NCBI RefSeq assembly: GCF_014203045.1
Contig: NZ_JACHIF010000004.1
Location: forward strand, 414,943-478,942
DNA: 64,000 bases
DNA from: Prosthecobacter dejongeii
Lineage (GTDB): Bacteria > Verrucomicrobiota > Verrucomicrobiia > Verrucomicrobiales > Verrucomicrobiaceae
Reading direction: 5' to 3'
Shown: in pieces, positions 1 to 10,732 of the stretch
How positions within the stretch are numbered: position 1 is the stretch's first letter
Layout of the letters: every line of letters starts with the position of its first letter
Program-made: the position numbers and the translations under genes
The notes under the pieces: generated by a model
Databases searched by the model: none
The model's input: the letters and a program-made list of their open reading frames with translations, nothing else
Told to the model about the DNA's origin: nothing

Positions 1-1
1 T

Positions 2-3000
2 TGGGGAACAGCGGCTAACTGGAATGTGGGGGTCCCCTCCCTGGTTGACGATGTGTTTTTTGGCACGCCTATTCTAAATCCAGGGGCCTTAACGAATCCG
101 CGACAAATTTTGTTAGGCAACGGTAGCTTGGCGGGTTCTTTGAGCTTTGCCGATCATTATTTGCTGACAGGGGGAAATCTGACTTTGGGATCGGCTCACA
201 CGATTTCCGTTGGCTCGGGGAAATCTGTTTTATTGCAAAGTCAGGTGCTGGGGACCTTAGGGTTGATTAAGACAGGGAGTGGGTTGCTATCTTTGAATGG
301 CATCAATAGTTATACTGGTGGCACGGATCTCAATGGTGGTACTTTAAGGATATGGAATGATGGCAATTTGGGGGGCGCTGGTCAGCCTTTGAGACTGGGG
401 GGAGGAAGCTTGCAAATGGGTTCTACTTCTCTTGTGCGTGGTGTGGAGGTCACATCCAACAGCACTTTGGATGTGGCGCGAAATTTTACCTCCAGCATCA
501 ATGGGGTGCTCAGTGGTGTGGGCACATTGACCAAGACGGGCGATGGCGAGCTCCGCTTAAACAGCAACAATCCAGGTTTCACAGGTATCCTGAATGTGGA
601 GCGTGGCACCGTCCGTATGCGGACGAGTGTGAATGATGGGCTCAACAATTTCAATCCAGGATTGAGCGGCGCTTCTGGTTATGTCTTCGGCAATGGCTCT
701 CAATTGATCTTAGATAATTCGGTCGCGACATCGCTAAATCCGGTAGTGAATATGATTTCAGACACCGCACCGCTGACATTCAATGGTGGACGCCTTAGCT
801 TTGTGAGCAACAATGCTGCGGGTAATACTGTGTTTACGGAGACGGCTGGTAATGTGATCTTGGCGGAGCGTTATTCGAGCATTGCCGTCACTCGCACGAA
901 TGCTACTTCAGCAGCGGTGTTGGACCTCGGGGGTTTGACTCAGCAGGCAGGGGCTACGGTGAATTTTGTAGCGACTTCACTGGGAACTACAGGGAATAAC
1001 CCGCGCATCACATTTCGTGCCGCGCCGACGCTGAATGATGAAATCATCGGAGGCTGGGCTTTGGTCAATGGCACTGACTTCGCAGGCTACAATGCTTCCC
1101 AGGGAGTGGGAGCTCTGGGCACGACTGGGTTTGGCGCTTACACAGTCAGAACAGGGACCGACATCGGAACTGCGACGGCGGCAGAAAACGTTTTCATCAC
1201 GGCGGGTAATGGTACGATTGCGACTATCGGCAACCTAACCATCAATTCGCTAAAATTGACGGCGTCAGCGAGCACCCCCGCTTTACTCCAGACGGCTGGA
1301 ACCACACTGACGATTGATTCGGGCGGGATCATCGCTCTGGGGAACTTCACCAAAACACTCGGAACGAGCACTGGATTTATCAAGGCCAACGGTGGCGGGT
1401 TGTACATCCATAATAATGAAAGCACGCTGACGCTGAATTCACAGATCCAAGATGGGAATGTCTCGACCGCTTTGGTTAAAGATCAAGCTGGCGCTTTAAC
1501 CTTGGGGGCAGGTGGCAATAGTACTTACACGGGTGGAACTTATGTGAACGGTGGCACCTTGACCACAGGCACTACAGCTGGCAGGACGTACCTGGGCACT
1601 GGGCCGGTATTCGTTGATTCCGCGAGTCTTGTTCTTCAACGAAATGGTGCCACCTCATCCACGCAGGGCTATCGCGTGAAGAACGGCGGCAACATCACAC
1701 TGACCAACAACATTGCTTACACTTCGACGGGAGATCGTTTTAACATTTCTGCGGGTAGCACTCTCACAGGCACGACGGCAGCCGCGAATCAAGGGTTTAA
1801 CAGCCTCACTCGTGTCTCAGCATTCTCAGGTGGAGGGCAGGTCATTTTAACGCCCGATTCCATCTTGGCGTATGCAGGCACGTTTGTTGGAGAATTTGAT
1901 CTGGCCAATCTGTCTGTTAAAGATTTAGGCAGCTTGAGTGATCTCTACTTTGGTCTAGGCACGGCTGGTACAACGGGGTCTGTAACCGTTGGGGTTGGAA
2001 CCCCCTTTAAAGGGCTGAGCACGGATCGGACATCTCGGACATGGACACTGGGCACCTTGAATGTAGCTTTTGATACCTCAGACATTTATCTCCAGGGACT
2101 TGTTTATCCTGATTCGGTGGGGAATGCCGTCACACCTGCGACCCTGACATTGGGTGATGCGGCTGCTACCGGAGGTGGCTTCACCATCAACCCTTATAAC
2201 ACGAATGCTTTCAATGCTCGAATCACTTCGGGGGTGGTCGCTTTGAATGATGAGAACTCGGTGTTTGGTAACTCTGTGTCCGCTCCCATGACTTTTGTTG
2301 TAGAGCCGGGAGCTATTTTGCAAGGATCCACGGCCAATTCTCTGGGCAGTGGAAGTGGCATCGCGAATGTGCGTGTCACAGCGGGTGGAACCTTACAGCA
2401 AGTCGCGACAGCAGGTATTTCAGCAGATCTGGCCTTCAATGGAGCCGTAACAATAGAGGGGGGAGGACGTTTCCTGGCGCAGAACCCGGATGGTCTAGAT
2501 GGAACAGGGGTTCTGACTTTTGATCCAGGTGCGATCTTGCAAGTGACGACGGCCACTGGGTGGAGCGGTGTGCAAGCCGATGCGACCCTGCTTCCAGATT
2601 CAGCCATCGTCAGGTTAGGTGTCGTGGGTTTTGGTAGCGCGACTCAACCTTTGCTGACTCAGCCTTCCTTCTCTGGGGCTGGCATCTACCAGATCTTTGG
2701 GGCGAACTCAGCCGCGACGAATCCGACTGCACCTGGAACGGTCCTATTGAATCTGAATAATGGCGGCATCATCACCAATGACAATGCGGATCGCAACTGG
2801 GCGGCTGCGGCCAATGGAGTTATTTCCGTGGGCGTAGGTGGCGGCATCATCGCTGCCTCTACAGGCACGTTCCTCAGCATGCAGAATGTGATGAGCCTGG
2901 GAGCGAATACGCTGACTGTCGGTTCCACACGCACGATTGATGGTAATTTGAAGACTGGTGAAGTTCGTTTTGCTGCAACCGTAAATGCAGATCCTGGTGC

Positions 3001-6000
3001 CTTGATCGATGTATCCCCAGGGGTCGCTCTACGCCTGAATGCAGCGAACGTGCTGAGCGACAATCTAACGATACAGTTGGGATCAGGCAGTCTTCTCAAT
3101 GTGGACAATGCAGAGTCCATCCTCCAGCTAACCGGCGCAGGAACCTTGATCGGGGATTCGGTGCTTACCTTGTTGGATAATGCAGATTCCACTCTCAACG
3201 CCACACTCAATGGCACGACAACAGGTTTTGGCTTGGCTAAACAAGGGTATGGTGTCGCGATTCTCGCCAATGCTTTGAGCAACGGCTTGGGAAGCGTGAC
3301 CGTTCGTGACGGAACTTTACGCCTTAGCAGCAGCTCTTCGAATTCGGGTTATTCATTGGTGTCAAATGCACTCCTTTCCCGTGCGACGGCTATTTTGGAT
3401 CTGAATGGCACTTCTCAGGGGGCCGCTGGCCTGACGCTGCAAGGAGGAACGACCACGAGCACTCCAATCATCACTGGAGTTGGTTCGACGATCAACTTGG
3501 CGGGTCCTGTGACTTACACTTCGACGAATAATCCGTTAGGCGGCGTCATTAGTGTCAGTTCACTCTCACTGGGCAATGCAAGCCGCGCTTTTAATGTCGG
3601 TAACAGCACCAGCGCTTTAGATGACCTAACCGTCTCGGCTAGTCTTACGGGGGATGCAGGCATCGGCATTATCAAACAAGGTGCAGGCACACTTCGTCTT
3701 AGTGGTGTGAATGCATTAACGGGCTCTTTAGAGATCCAGGCAGGTTCTGTTTTTGGCAACTTAGGCACGGGCAATTTGCTTTTGAGTGGGGGAACCATAG
3801 AGTTAAGTGGCAACTTTACTCGAGGGCTAGGAACGGCTGATGGCGAAGTCCGCTGGGGAGCAGGAACGAATGGGGGCTTTGCAGCAAGAGGTGGGCCTTT
3901 GACTGTTTCCCTGGCAGGAGCCCCCAATCCAATGATTTGGGATAGCACGCCGCATTTTGTGAATGGTGCAGGTCAGTTATTATTCGGCTCCGTGTCTGCG
4001 GATGATGTGATTACATTCACGCATCCCTTAGATCTCAATGGAGCCGTTCGTATCATCCAAGTTCTCGACAATGCTGCCACCAGCAATGATAAGGCAATTC
4101 TTTCCGGTGTTCTCTCTGGAGTGAATGGTGGTATCAATAAAACTGGAGCTGGGATTCTGGAATTGTCTCAAGCCAATACTTACACCGGCACAACGACTTT
4201 AACGCTAGGCACGCTGCAGTTAAACAATGCCAACAACGGTGGCTTGGGCAGCGGTGTGCTGAATCTCGTCGCAGGAACTATGCAGGCTTTACAACCTGGG
4301 ATTTCCATCGCCAATGACGTTTTGCTTACTTCTGTCACGATTGCAGGAACTGAGAGTCTAACATTCAATGCTCCAGTGATCGGTACAACGGGGGGGAGCA
4401 GAACGCTCACCAATAACCTGAGCGCAGGGACTCTCACTCTGGGGAATGTGGGTATCAATAATGACATCACGGTAGCTCGCACGATGGCACTTGCTGGGAC
4501 AGGTGCCACTGTGGTCAACGGCGTCATTTCCAATGGTAATGGGGATGCTTTTGCCAATAGCTTGAATCTTACCGGTACGGGACTCATCACATTGAATGGC
4601 CTCAATACCTATACGGGGACAACCACTGTCAATACAGGGGTGGGTACGGTCAGCATCAATAACAATCAAGCTTTTGGTTTGGGCACTGCTTTAACTTTGG
4701 CATCAGGGACCCTTCAAGGGGACGGATCGGGTGCTAAAACGCTCAGCCAAAATGTGACGCACAATACAGGAACCGTGACGCTGGGTGGCGTGGATAAGTT
4801 TATCTTTAATGGCACGTGGGTGACCTCAGGTGGCACTCGCACATTGACGGTTAATACCCCTGCCGGTGTGGAACTCAATGGCCTAATGACTTTGGGGGAG
4901 ACAACGAACAATCGTGCACAAGCCTTTGCTGGGCCTGGCAATATTTTGATCTCTGGCGTCATCCAAAACAACCCTGGTGCGACCGCTCCTGCCGCAAGCA
5001 CCGTCTTACTTCAATACACGGGGAATGGCACGCTTACATTGACAGGAGCTAACACTTACACCGGGGCTACGACCATCAATAATACCAATGGCACACTCAC
5101 CCTCAGTGGGGCGGGTAAATTGTCTGTGGGCAATTTGAATCTCAATGCAGGCACGCTGAATATTCTGGCTTCGGGTGTGGATCAGTCCGTGGCGGCCATC
5201 ACCATGGGGGGCGCGGTTACTGGTTCTCAAGCATGGCTAAATATCGGGGCTGGTAGGACGCTGAACGCGGGAGCCGTGACCTACAGTTCGACCAATAACA
5301 ATTTAACCTCGATGATTCAAGGTTTAGGGACTTTGAACTTGGGTAACACAGATGTGACTGTGACTGTGGGGAATAGCACAGCCGTGGATGTGGATATGGC
5401 CTGGACTGTCGGCACCCTTTTAGGCAGCGGTACCTTGATCAAAGCAGGACCTGGGACTTTGGATATCAGTGGCATCACCAATAATAACTTCACGGGTCCG
5501 TATCAGGTGAATGCAGGCGCGATTTTAGGTCTTGGTGCCCTAACTAATAATTTGATTCTCAATGGTGGGGTCTATGAAGGTGCAGGATCATTTACTCGCG
5601 CACTTGGCACTTTGACGAATCAGGTCCAGTGGGCGGCAGGTGTGGCCGGAGGAGGTTTCTCGGCTCGCGGAGGGAATCTCTCGGTGGCATTAAGTTCGGT
5701 GCCTGACCCTTTAATTTGGGGGAGTACTCCCAACTTTGTTCCAGATAGCGCACCGTTGATTTTTGGGTCAGTTACGGCAGATGCGGTGGTGGATTTCACA
5801 AACAACGTGAATCTCAACGGTGCTGTGCGCACGGTCCAGGTCGTGGATAACACTTTGCTGACAACAGACTGGGCTAAATTATCGGGAGTTTTAAGCAATG
5901 GTAGCCTCACGAAGACTGGTAACGGTATCCTTGAACTTTCCGGTGCCAACACTTTCACGGGAGACATCACGGTCACTCAAGGTGTCTTGCAGTTCAGCAC

Positions 6001-9000
6001 GGTCAGCAACAATGCAGGTGGTCCGAGCAATCTGGGGCAGGGGAGCAATGGCCTGTTTATCACAGCAGGCACCTTATCCTTCATTGGGCCTATGAGCCAG
6101 GTGACCAATCGTGCCGTCACTTTGAATGGAGCCTCTAGCACGACGGTAGGTGCGCTTGCAATGGGAGCGAACGGGACGGGTGGTGCCACCATCACTTACA
6201 CAGGTGCGATCAATACGGCTGGGAATTTGCTCACATTAACAGGCTCGGGAGAGGGTTTCATCACAGGCGGTATCATTCAGACTGGAACGGCTGCGGATGT
6301 GTATGTGAATTCCGGGACATGGACCATCAATGGTGCCCCAGGATCCAGCGTTTTGGCTGATGACTTGGTGAGTCAGAATGCGGGTAGCGTCCTGAACTTG
6401 GGAGGCACGGGGAGCATCAACTACACAACTGGGACGAGCAATGGCTTGTATTCGCGCGCTGGCGGTCTGGTGAATTTACTGGCAGACAACGTGTTTGTGG
6501 AACCCAATGGGTTGGACTTCATCTTGTTAGCTGACTCGGGTGTGGCCCTGCCTGGCACACTCAACATGAATACTTTCAATCTGACCACCCCCAGGTTGGA
6601 TCTGGGCCAAGTCGGGGCTGGTTTGGAGGGCATCATTACAGGTTCGGGCACGCTGACTGTAACCGCTGCCATCAATTTGTTTCGAGGCAATGTCGCCGCC
6701 AATTTAAGTGGTGCGGGGGTCACGTTAAAGTTGGGACAAGGCGAAGTGATCTATTCTGGAAATAACGCAGGTCTGACGGGAGCGACCACTTTGACGAATG
6801 GCAGTCTGAAGCTGGATTATACGACGAATAACCTGCGTAAAATTTCCAGTGGTCTCCTAACCATGAATGGAGCTTCGCTGATTCTTGAGGGCAATAGTGG
6901 AGCCAATACGGTAGATACAGTCAATGGTCTAACTTTAGGTGGCACTACATCTGCTGGCCGCTCTGTGTTGGATCTTCGTCCTGGGAGTGGTCGCACGATG
7001 ACTTTCAATCTAGGGGCCATTTCACGCACGGCCGTAGGCGGTGCTTTGAATCTTATCCTTCCTTCCAGTAATGCCATCGTCACGACGACCACCACCAATC
7101 CTGCTGGTCAGAGCATTTTGGGCGGCTGGGCCACCATTAATAATACGCATTTTGCGACTGTTGCCGGTGGGAATCTCGTCGCGAATACGGCAACTGTCGT
7201 CAAAGATAACATCATGACATGGACCGCTGCGGACAACGTCATCGACGGCATCGGTTACATGGGCGCACTTGCAGCGGGCGGCAGTGTCAATAGCATTACC
7301 TATGAAGCATCTGGTGCTTCGACTGTCACAGTCGCCAACGATACCCGCCTAACAATCGGTAGTGGAGGGATTTTGGTGAAATCTGGATCTGGCTCTGGTC
7401 AGCTCGTCGGTGGGCTTTTGGGCAGTGGTTTTATCAATGGCAGTTCTACGGAGCTTTTTGTTCATCAGCACAGCTCCAACGATTTTGTTTTGGGCTCCAC
7501 TCTCAACAGCACTTTGGCATTGTCCAAGGCAGGTGCTGGTACATTGATCATGAATGGATCCTCGTTACAAAGCGGTCAGACCAGTATTTTGGAAGGCATT
7601 TTGCGAGTGCAGGGCGGCAATGCAATTGGTGACCGCTCGATTGTTTATCTCAAGAATTTACCCGGAGTCGTTTTTGATCTGAACAATGGAACGGAGAGCA
7701 TTGGTGGGTTGGCCGGCGGTGGCGTTGACGGTGGCGCCGTGAATCTGGGCACAGGCACGCTGAATCTCAATGTCTTCGCCACAGGCACTTACTCAGGCTT
7801 TGTTTCCGGAGCCGGTAGTCTCGTTAAAAATGGGACCTCCACACTCACTTTTAATACGGTTTCAAGTGCGGACTTCACGGGTAATTTGATCATCAATCAA
7901 GGGGCCGTGACTCTGGGGAATCGAACTGTGGCCAATTTTCCTAATCTTGGTTCGGTGACCTTGAATAGCGGCAGTCTAACGCTCGACTTTGCCGGTGGCA
8001 CTGAAGGCTCGCCTAACAAATTGAACAATTCGGCACCTGTGACCTTGATCAATACTGGAGGAATTGATGGCCTGCGTGCGAACAATGATCGCAATGATGC
8101 GAGCAAGGCGGAGTCCGTTGGTGCAACGACCTTACTCGGTGGGGCAAACACCATCACGGCAAGTGCCAGTTCCACCAGTGGGACGACACAGCGAGCCATG
8201 ACCATCACCGCCTCTACCCTCGCTCGCTCCAATCAATCTACCCTTCTGGTACGGGGGCAAAACCTCGGCACGCTGTTGACGGCTGCACCGTTGGATCCTC
8301 TTCATACTGGCCGTATCGTTGTCAGCACTGCGCCTACTTTGACGGGGGGAGCGGGCGCAGCAGGTACTTTGACGACAAGCATTTTACCTTGGGCGATTGG
8401 GGCTGAAAACATCACCAGTACGGGGACCAGTTTCGTAACCTATGCGGCTACAACGGGTTTCCGACCTCTAAATCTGACGACTGAATATGAACAACTCGTC
8501 TCAGCAGGTGGCATTACAGCTAACAACAATGTGCGTTTTTCATCTGCTGCTAGCTTGACGCTGGATGGCGTGGCTAAAACGATGAATTCACTGCTGCTGG
8601 ATAACACTGGTGCAGGTAACATTACGCTAGCTGGAGCTAATGCTACCTTGAATATCACCTCGGGTGCCTTCCTTTTTACAGGCAGTCAGCCTTTTGTTTT
8701 GAGTGGATTCAGCGGTATTACGACAGGTGCCCTGAATGAATATGTTTTGCACGTGCCAAACACAGCCACGGCGGGTGTCACCATCGCATCTCCATTCACG
8801 ACCACGGCCGCTTCCTTCACTAAGTCAGGGGCTGGTACTTTGATTCTGACTGGAGCTGGCAGCACTTACACTGGGCAAACGGCTATCAATCAAGGGGTGC
8901 TACAGATTGACTCTCTGGCGCGTTTAGGAAACAACGGACGCGGAGGGATCCTCTTGAATGCTGGCACTCTGCGCTTCGGTGCGGCTTTTGATCTATCTCA

Positions 9001-10732
9001 GTCGCCTGTGATTTTTGGTGTTCCAACGACCGGCACAGTTCAGACTTCTGTGGGGGGGACTTTGGATACCAATGGGTTCGATATCACCTTCGTGAACAGC
9101 ATCGGAGGCGGTGGAAATGGGGGCTTGAATAAAATCGGGTTAGGCACTCTGACGCTGAATGCGCCAGTTAATTACACGGGTATCACCACCATCACCACGG
9201 GCACTTTGGCATATGGCGTAGCGGCGGCTTTGCCTGCAAACACGAATCTGACTCTGGCAGGAGGAAACCTGGATGTGGCGAATTTTAACAGTGCACTCAG
9301 TGAAGTGACTCTGGCTGCCAATGGCACTTTCAATGTAAGCAATGCGCTCGAACTCAATGGAAATGTGATCAATTTTGGCGGGAATCGCACATTAGCCTTC
9401 ACTGGGGCTGGCACCACCACGCTGAATGGAGATTACATCCTGCTGTCTGAGTCGGCTTCTGCCCGCACCCTGACATTGGCTGTGAATGCTGGCAGTGTTT
9501 TGATAAACAGCATCCTGACTAATGGCCCTGGCGCAGCTTCATCATTCATCAAAACGGGTGCCGGAAATTTACAGATCACCACCGGAGCTCAATACACGGG
9601 AACAACTACCATCAATGGTGAAGGCGGCATTGTGCGGCTGACCGGTGCGGGTTCCTTGAGCACTGGAAATCTTACCGTGAACGCTGGGATCCTGAAAATT
9701 GAAGGAGCTAACCAAATGGTTGGCACCTTGACCATGGGTGGCGGCGCCGCAGGAAATTCTGCACTCATTGAGGTCGCCGCAGGCCGTGTCTTGACTCCTG
9801 CATCCATTGCTTACACAGGCACAAATAATCTAGCATCAGTGATCACCGGAGCAGGTACGCTGAACCTAGGAACAAACGGCATCACAGTCTCAGTGGCTGA
9901 CAATACAGCTTTGGATTCAGATATGATCTGGTCTATCAATACAGTGATCGGCAGTGGGGCGTTCATTAAGACTGGCGCCGGAACACTGGATGTAGGTGGA
10001 GTCACCAATTTTGATTACAATGCCACTTCTTACCAGATCAATGCAGGTGCCATTGTTGGGCTTGATCAAGGGGATGCTAATATCATTCTCAATGGCGGTG
10101 TGTTTGAGGGAAATGGCAATTTCACTCGCGCACTGGGATCTGGACAAAATCAAGTGCAATGGGCTGCTGGCACGGGTGGTGGCGGCTTCTCGGCAGCAGG
10201 TGGGAATCTCACGGTGGCCATCAGTGGTGGACCTAACCCCCTTGTTTGGGGCGCCACTCCCTTCTTTGTGCCGACGGGAGCACCTTTGATTTTTGGTTCT
10301 TTGTCTGCCGATAGCGTGGTGGATTTCACCAACAACATAGACCTCAATAATACAGCCGGTGCAGTCACGCGCACGATCACGGTGAATGACAATGTGGATT
10401 TCACCACAGATAAAGCCGTCATCTCAGGAAGCCTAACTGCAAGTGGTGGGGGTGCAGTAACTTTGACAAAGGCAGGTTTAGGCACCCTGCAATTGACGGG
10501 CAACAACAATTTCACTGGAAACTTGACCCTCAATGCAGGCGCGCTCCAATTCTCGACTGTGGCCAATTTGGGCGGCAGTGCAGCGATCCCTCTCAATTTT
10601 GCTGGAGGCACTCTAGACTATATCGGCAGCGGAGGGGTGGATCTGTCGGGTCCGGTGGGGTGGATCTGTCGGGTCCGGTGGGCGTGGCGACTGCGACTTC
10701 TACGATCAGGAATAGCAGCCCAGGAATGTTGA
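2..10732 (+). CDS. Giant autotransporter-associated beta-strand repeat protein, N-terminal part (5' partial, frameshifted)
   Basis: A Gly/Thr/Asn/Ser-rich repeat protein of more than 3,500 residues, probably a surface-exposed beta-helical adhesin or sheath protein. The frame is open to the left window edge: codons before the GTG at 26 read WGTAANWN, typical of the start of such passenger domains, so the true start and signal peptide lie upstream. At least a dozen autotransporter-associated beta-strand repeats (TIGR02601/PF12951 type) are visible, recognisable as LTKTGxGTLxLxGxNTYTG followed by a second strand ending xGTL. Larger modules recur: a GGWA...FVHQH module near nt 1045 and 7119, an FTRALG...FGS module near 3821, 5590 and 10121, and a PWAIG...FRPLN module near 8392. 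After residues VDLSGPVG a 23-bp tandem duplication shifts the frame, and about 24 unrelated residues follow to the stop at 10732. The rest of the protein continues in the next frame. Family call is firm; substrate and function are unknown. Confidence 0.85.
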   Translation, partial: WGTAANWNVGVPSLVDDVFFGTPILNPGALTNPRQILLGNGSLAGSLSFADHYLLTGGNLTLGSAHTISVGSGKSVLLQSQVLGTLGLIKTGSGLLSLNGINSYTGGTDLNGGTLRIWNDGNLGGAGQPLRLGGGSLQMGSTSLVRGVEVTSNSTLDVARNFTSSINGVLSGVGTLTKTGDGELRLNSNNPGFTGILNVERGTVRMRTSVNDGLNNFNPGLSGASGYVFGNGSQLILDNSVATSLNPVVNMISDTAPLTFNGGRLSFVSNNAAGNTVFTETAGNVILAERYSSIAVTRTNATSAAVLDLGGLTQQAGATVNFVATSLGTTGNNPRITFRAAPTLNDEIIGGWALVNGTDFAGYNASQGVGALGTTGFGAYTVRTGTDIGTATAAENVFITAGNGTIATIGNLTINSLKLTASASTPALLQTAGTTLTIDSGGIIALGNFTKTLGTSTGFIKANGGGLYIHNNESTLTLNSQIQDGNVSTALVKDQAGALTLGAGGNSTYTGGTYVNGGTLTTGTTAGRTYLGTGPVFVDSASLVLQRNGATSSTQGYRVKNGGNITLTNNIAYTSTGDRFNISAGSTLTGTTAAANQGFNSLTRVSAFSGGGQVILTPDSILAYAGTFVGEFDLANLSVKDLGSLSDLYFGLGTAGTTGSVTVGVGTPFKGLSTDRTSRTWTLGTLNVAFDTSDIYLQGLVYPDSVGNAVTPATLTLGDAAATGGGFTINPYNTNAFNARITSGVVALNDENSVFGNSVSAPMTFVVEPGAILQGSTANSLGSGSGIANVRVTAGGTLQQVATAGISADLAFNGAVTIEGGGRFLAQNPDGLDGTGVLTFDPGAILQVTTATGWSGVQADATLLPDSAIVRLGVVGFGSATQPLLTQPSFSGAGIYQIFGANSAATNPTAPGTVLLNLNNGGIITNDNADRNWAAAANGVISVGVGGGIIAASTGTFLSMQNVMSLGANTLTVGSTRTIDGNLKTGEVRFAATVNADPGALIDVSPGVALRLNAANVLSDNLTIQLGSGSLLNVDNAESILQLTGAGTLIGDSVLTLLDNADSTLNATLNGTTTGFGLAKQGYGVAILANALSNGLGSVTVRDGTLRLSSSSSNSGYSLVSNALLSRATAILDLNGTSQGAAGLTLQGGTTTSTPIITGVGSTINLAGPVTYTSTNNPLGGVISVSSLSLGNASRAFNVGNSTSALDDLTVSASLTGDAGIGIIKQGAGTLRLSGVNALTGSLEIQAGSVFGNLGTGNLLLSGGTIELSGNFTRGLGTADGEVRWGAGTNGGFAARGGPLTVSLAGAPNPMIWDSTPHFVNGAGQLLFGSVSADDVITFTHPLDLNGAVRIIQVLDNAATSNDKAILSGVLSGVNGGINKTGAGILELSQANTYTGTTTLTLGTLQLNNANNGGLGSGVLNLVAGTMQALQPGISIANDVLLTSVTIAGTESLTFNAPVIGTTGGSRTLTNNLSAGTLTLGNVGINNDITVARTMALAGTGATVVNGVISNGNGDAFANSLNLTGTGLITLNGLNTYTGTTTVNTGVGTVSINNNQAFGLGTALTLASGTLQGDGSGAKTLSQNVTHNTGTVTLGGVDKFIFNGTWVTSGGTRTLTVNTPAGVELNGLMTLGETTNNRAQAFAGPGNILISGVIQNNPGATAPAASTVLLQYTGNGTLTLTGANTYTGATTINNTNGTLTLSGAGKLSVGNLNLNAGTLNILASGVDQSVAAITMGGAVTGSQAWLNIGAGRTLNAGAVTYSSTNNNLTSMIQGLGTLNLGNTDVTVTVGNSTAVDVDMAWTVGTLLGSGTLIKAGPGTLDISGITNNNFTGPYQVNAGAILGLGALTNNLILNGGVYEGAGSFTRALGTLTNQVQWAAGVAGGGFSARGGNLSVALSSVPDPLIWGSTPNFVPDSAPLIFGSVTADAVVDFTNNVNLNGAVRTVQVVDNTLLTTDWAKLSGVLSNGSLTKTGNGILELSGANTFTGDITVTQGVLQFSTVSNNAGGPSNLGQGSNGLFITAGTLSFIGPMSQVTNRAVTLNGASSTTVGALAMGANGTGGATITYTGAINTAGNLLTLTGSGEGFITGGIIQTGTAADVYVNSGTWTINGAPGSSVLADDLVSQNAGSVLNLGGTGSINYTTGTSNGLYSRAGGLVNLLADNVFVEPNGLDFILLADSGVALPGTLNMNTFNLTTPRLDLGQVGAGLEGIITGSGTLTVTAAINLFRGNVAANLSGAGVTLKLGQGEVIYSGNNAGLTGATTLTNGSLKLDYTTNNLRKISSGLLTMNGASLILEGNSGANTVDTVNGLTLGGTTSAGRSVLDLRPGSGRTMTFNLGAISRTAVGGALNLILPSSNAIVTTTTTNPAGQSILGGWATINNTHFATVAGGNLVANTATVVKDNIMTWTAADNVIDGIGYMGALAAGGSVNSITYEASGASTVTVANDTRLTIGSGGILVKSGSGSGQLVGGLLGSGFINGSSTELFVHQHSSNDFVLGSTLNSTLALSKAGAGTLIMNGSSLQSGQTSILEGILRVQGGNAIGDRSIVYLKNLPGVVFDLNNGTESIGGLAGGGVDGGAVNLGTGTLNLNVFATGTYSGFVSGAGSLVKNGTSTLTFNTVSSADFTGNLIINQGAVTLGNRTVANFPNLGSVTLNSGSLTLDFAGGTEGSPNKLNNSAPVTLINTGGIDGLRANNDRNDASKAESVGATTLLGGANTITASASSTSGTTQRAMTITASTLARSNQSTLLVRGQNLGTLLTAAPLDPLHTGRIVVSTAPTLTGGAGAAGTLTTSILPWAIGAENITSTGTSFVTYAATTGFRPLNLTTEYEQLVSAGGITANNNVRFSSAASLTLDGVAKTMNSLLLDNTGAGNITLAGANATLNITSGAFLFTGSQPFVLSGFSGITTGALNEYVLHVPNTATAGVTIASPFTTTAASFTKSGAGTLILTGAGSTYTGQTAINQGVLQIDSLARLGNNGRGGILLNAGTLRFGAAFDLSQSPVIFGVPTTGTVQTSVGGTLDTNGFDITFVNSIGGGGNGGLNKIGLGTLTLNAPVNYTGITTITTGTLAYGVAAALPANTNLTLAGGNLDVANFNSALSEVTLAANGTFNVSNALELNGNVINFGGNRTLAFTGAGTTTLNGDYILLSESASARTLTLAVNAGSVLINSILTNGPGAASSFIKTGAGNLQITTGAQYTGTTTINGEGGIVRLTGAGSLSTGNLTVNAGILKIEGANQMVGTLTMGGGAAGNSALIEVAAGRVLTPASIAYTGTNNLASVITGAGTLNLGTNGITVSVADNTALDSDMIWSINTVIGSGAFIKTGAGTLDVGGVTNFDYNATSYQINAGAIVGLDQGDANIILNGGVFEGNGNFTRALGSGQNQVQWAAGTGGGGFSAAGGNLTVAISGGPNPLVWGATPFFVPTGAPLIFGSLSADSVVDFTNNIDLNNTAGAVTRTITVNDNVDFTTDKAVISGSLTASGGGAVTLTKAGLGTLQLTGNNNFTGNLTLNAGALQFSTVANLGGSAAIPLNFAGGTLDYIGSGGVDLSGPVGWICRVRWAWRLRLLRSGIAAQEC
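10634..10679 (+). repeat. Perfect 23-bp tandem duplication causing a frameshift
   Basis: Two identical adjacent 23-nt copies lie at 10634-10656 and 10657-10679, and the period continues for three more bases (ggg). Each copy encodes VDLSGPVG. Because 23 is not a multiple of 3, the frame of the upstream giant ORF (phase of nt 2) moves to the phase of the downstream ORF. Subtracting 23 from the downstream frame start (10660 to 10637) puts it back in phase. One copy is therefore surplus to the ancestral gene. It may be a replication-slippage mutation, a switchable tract, or an assembly error. Confidence 0.95.
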
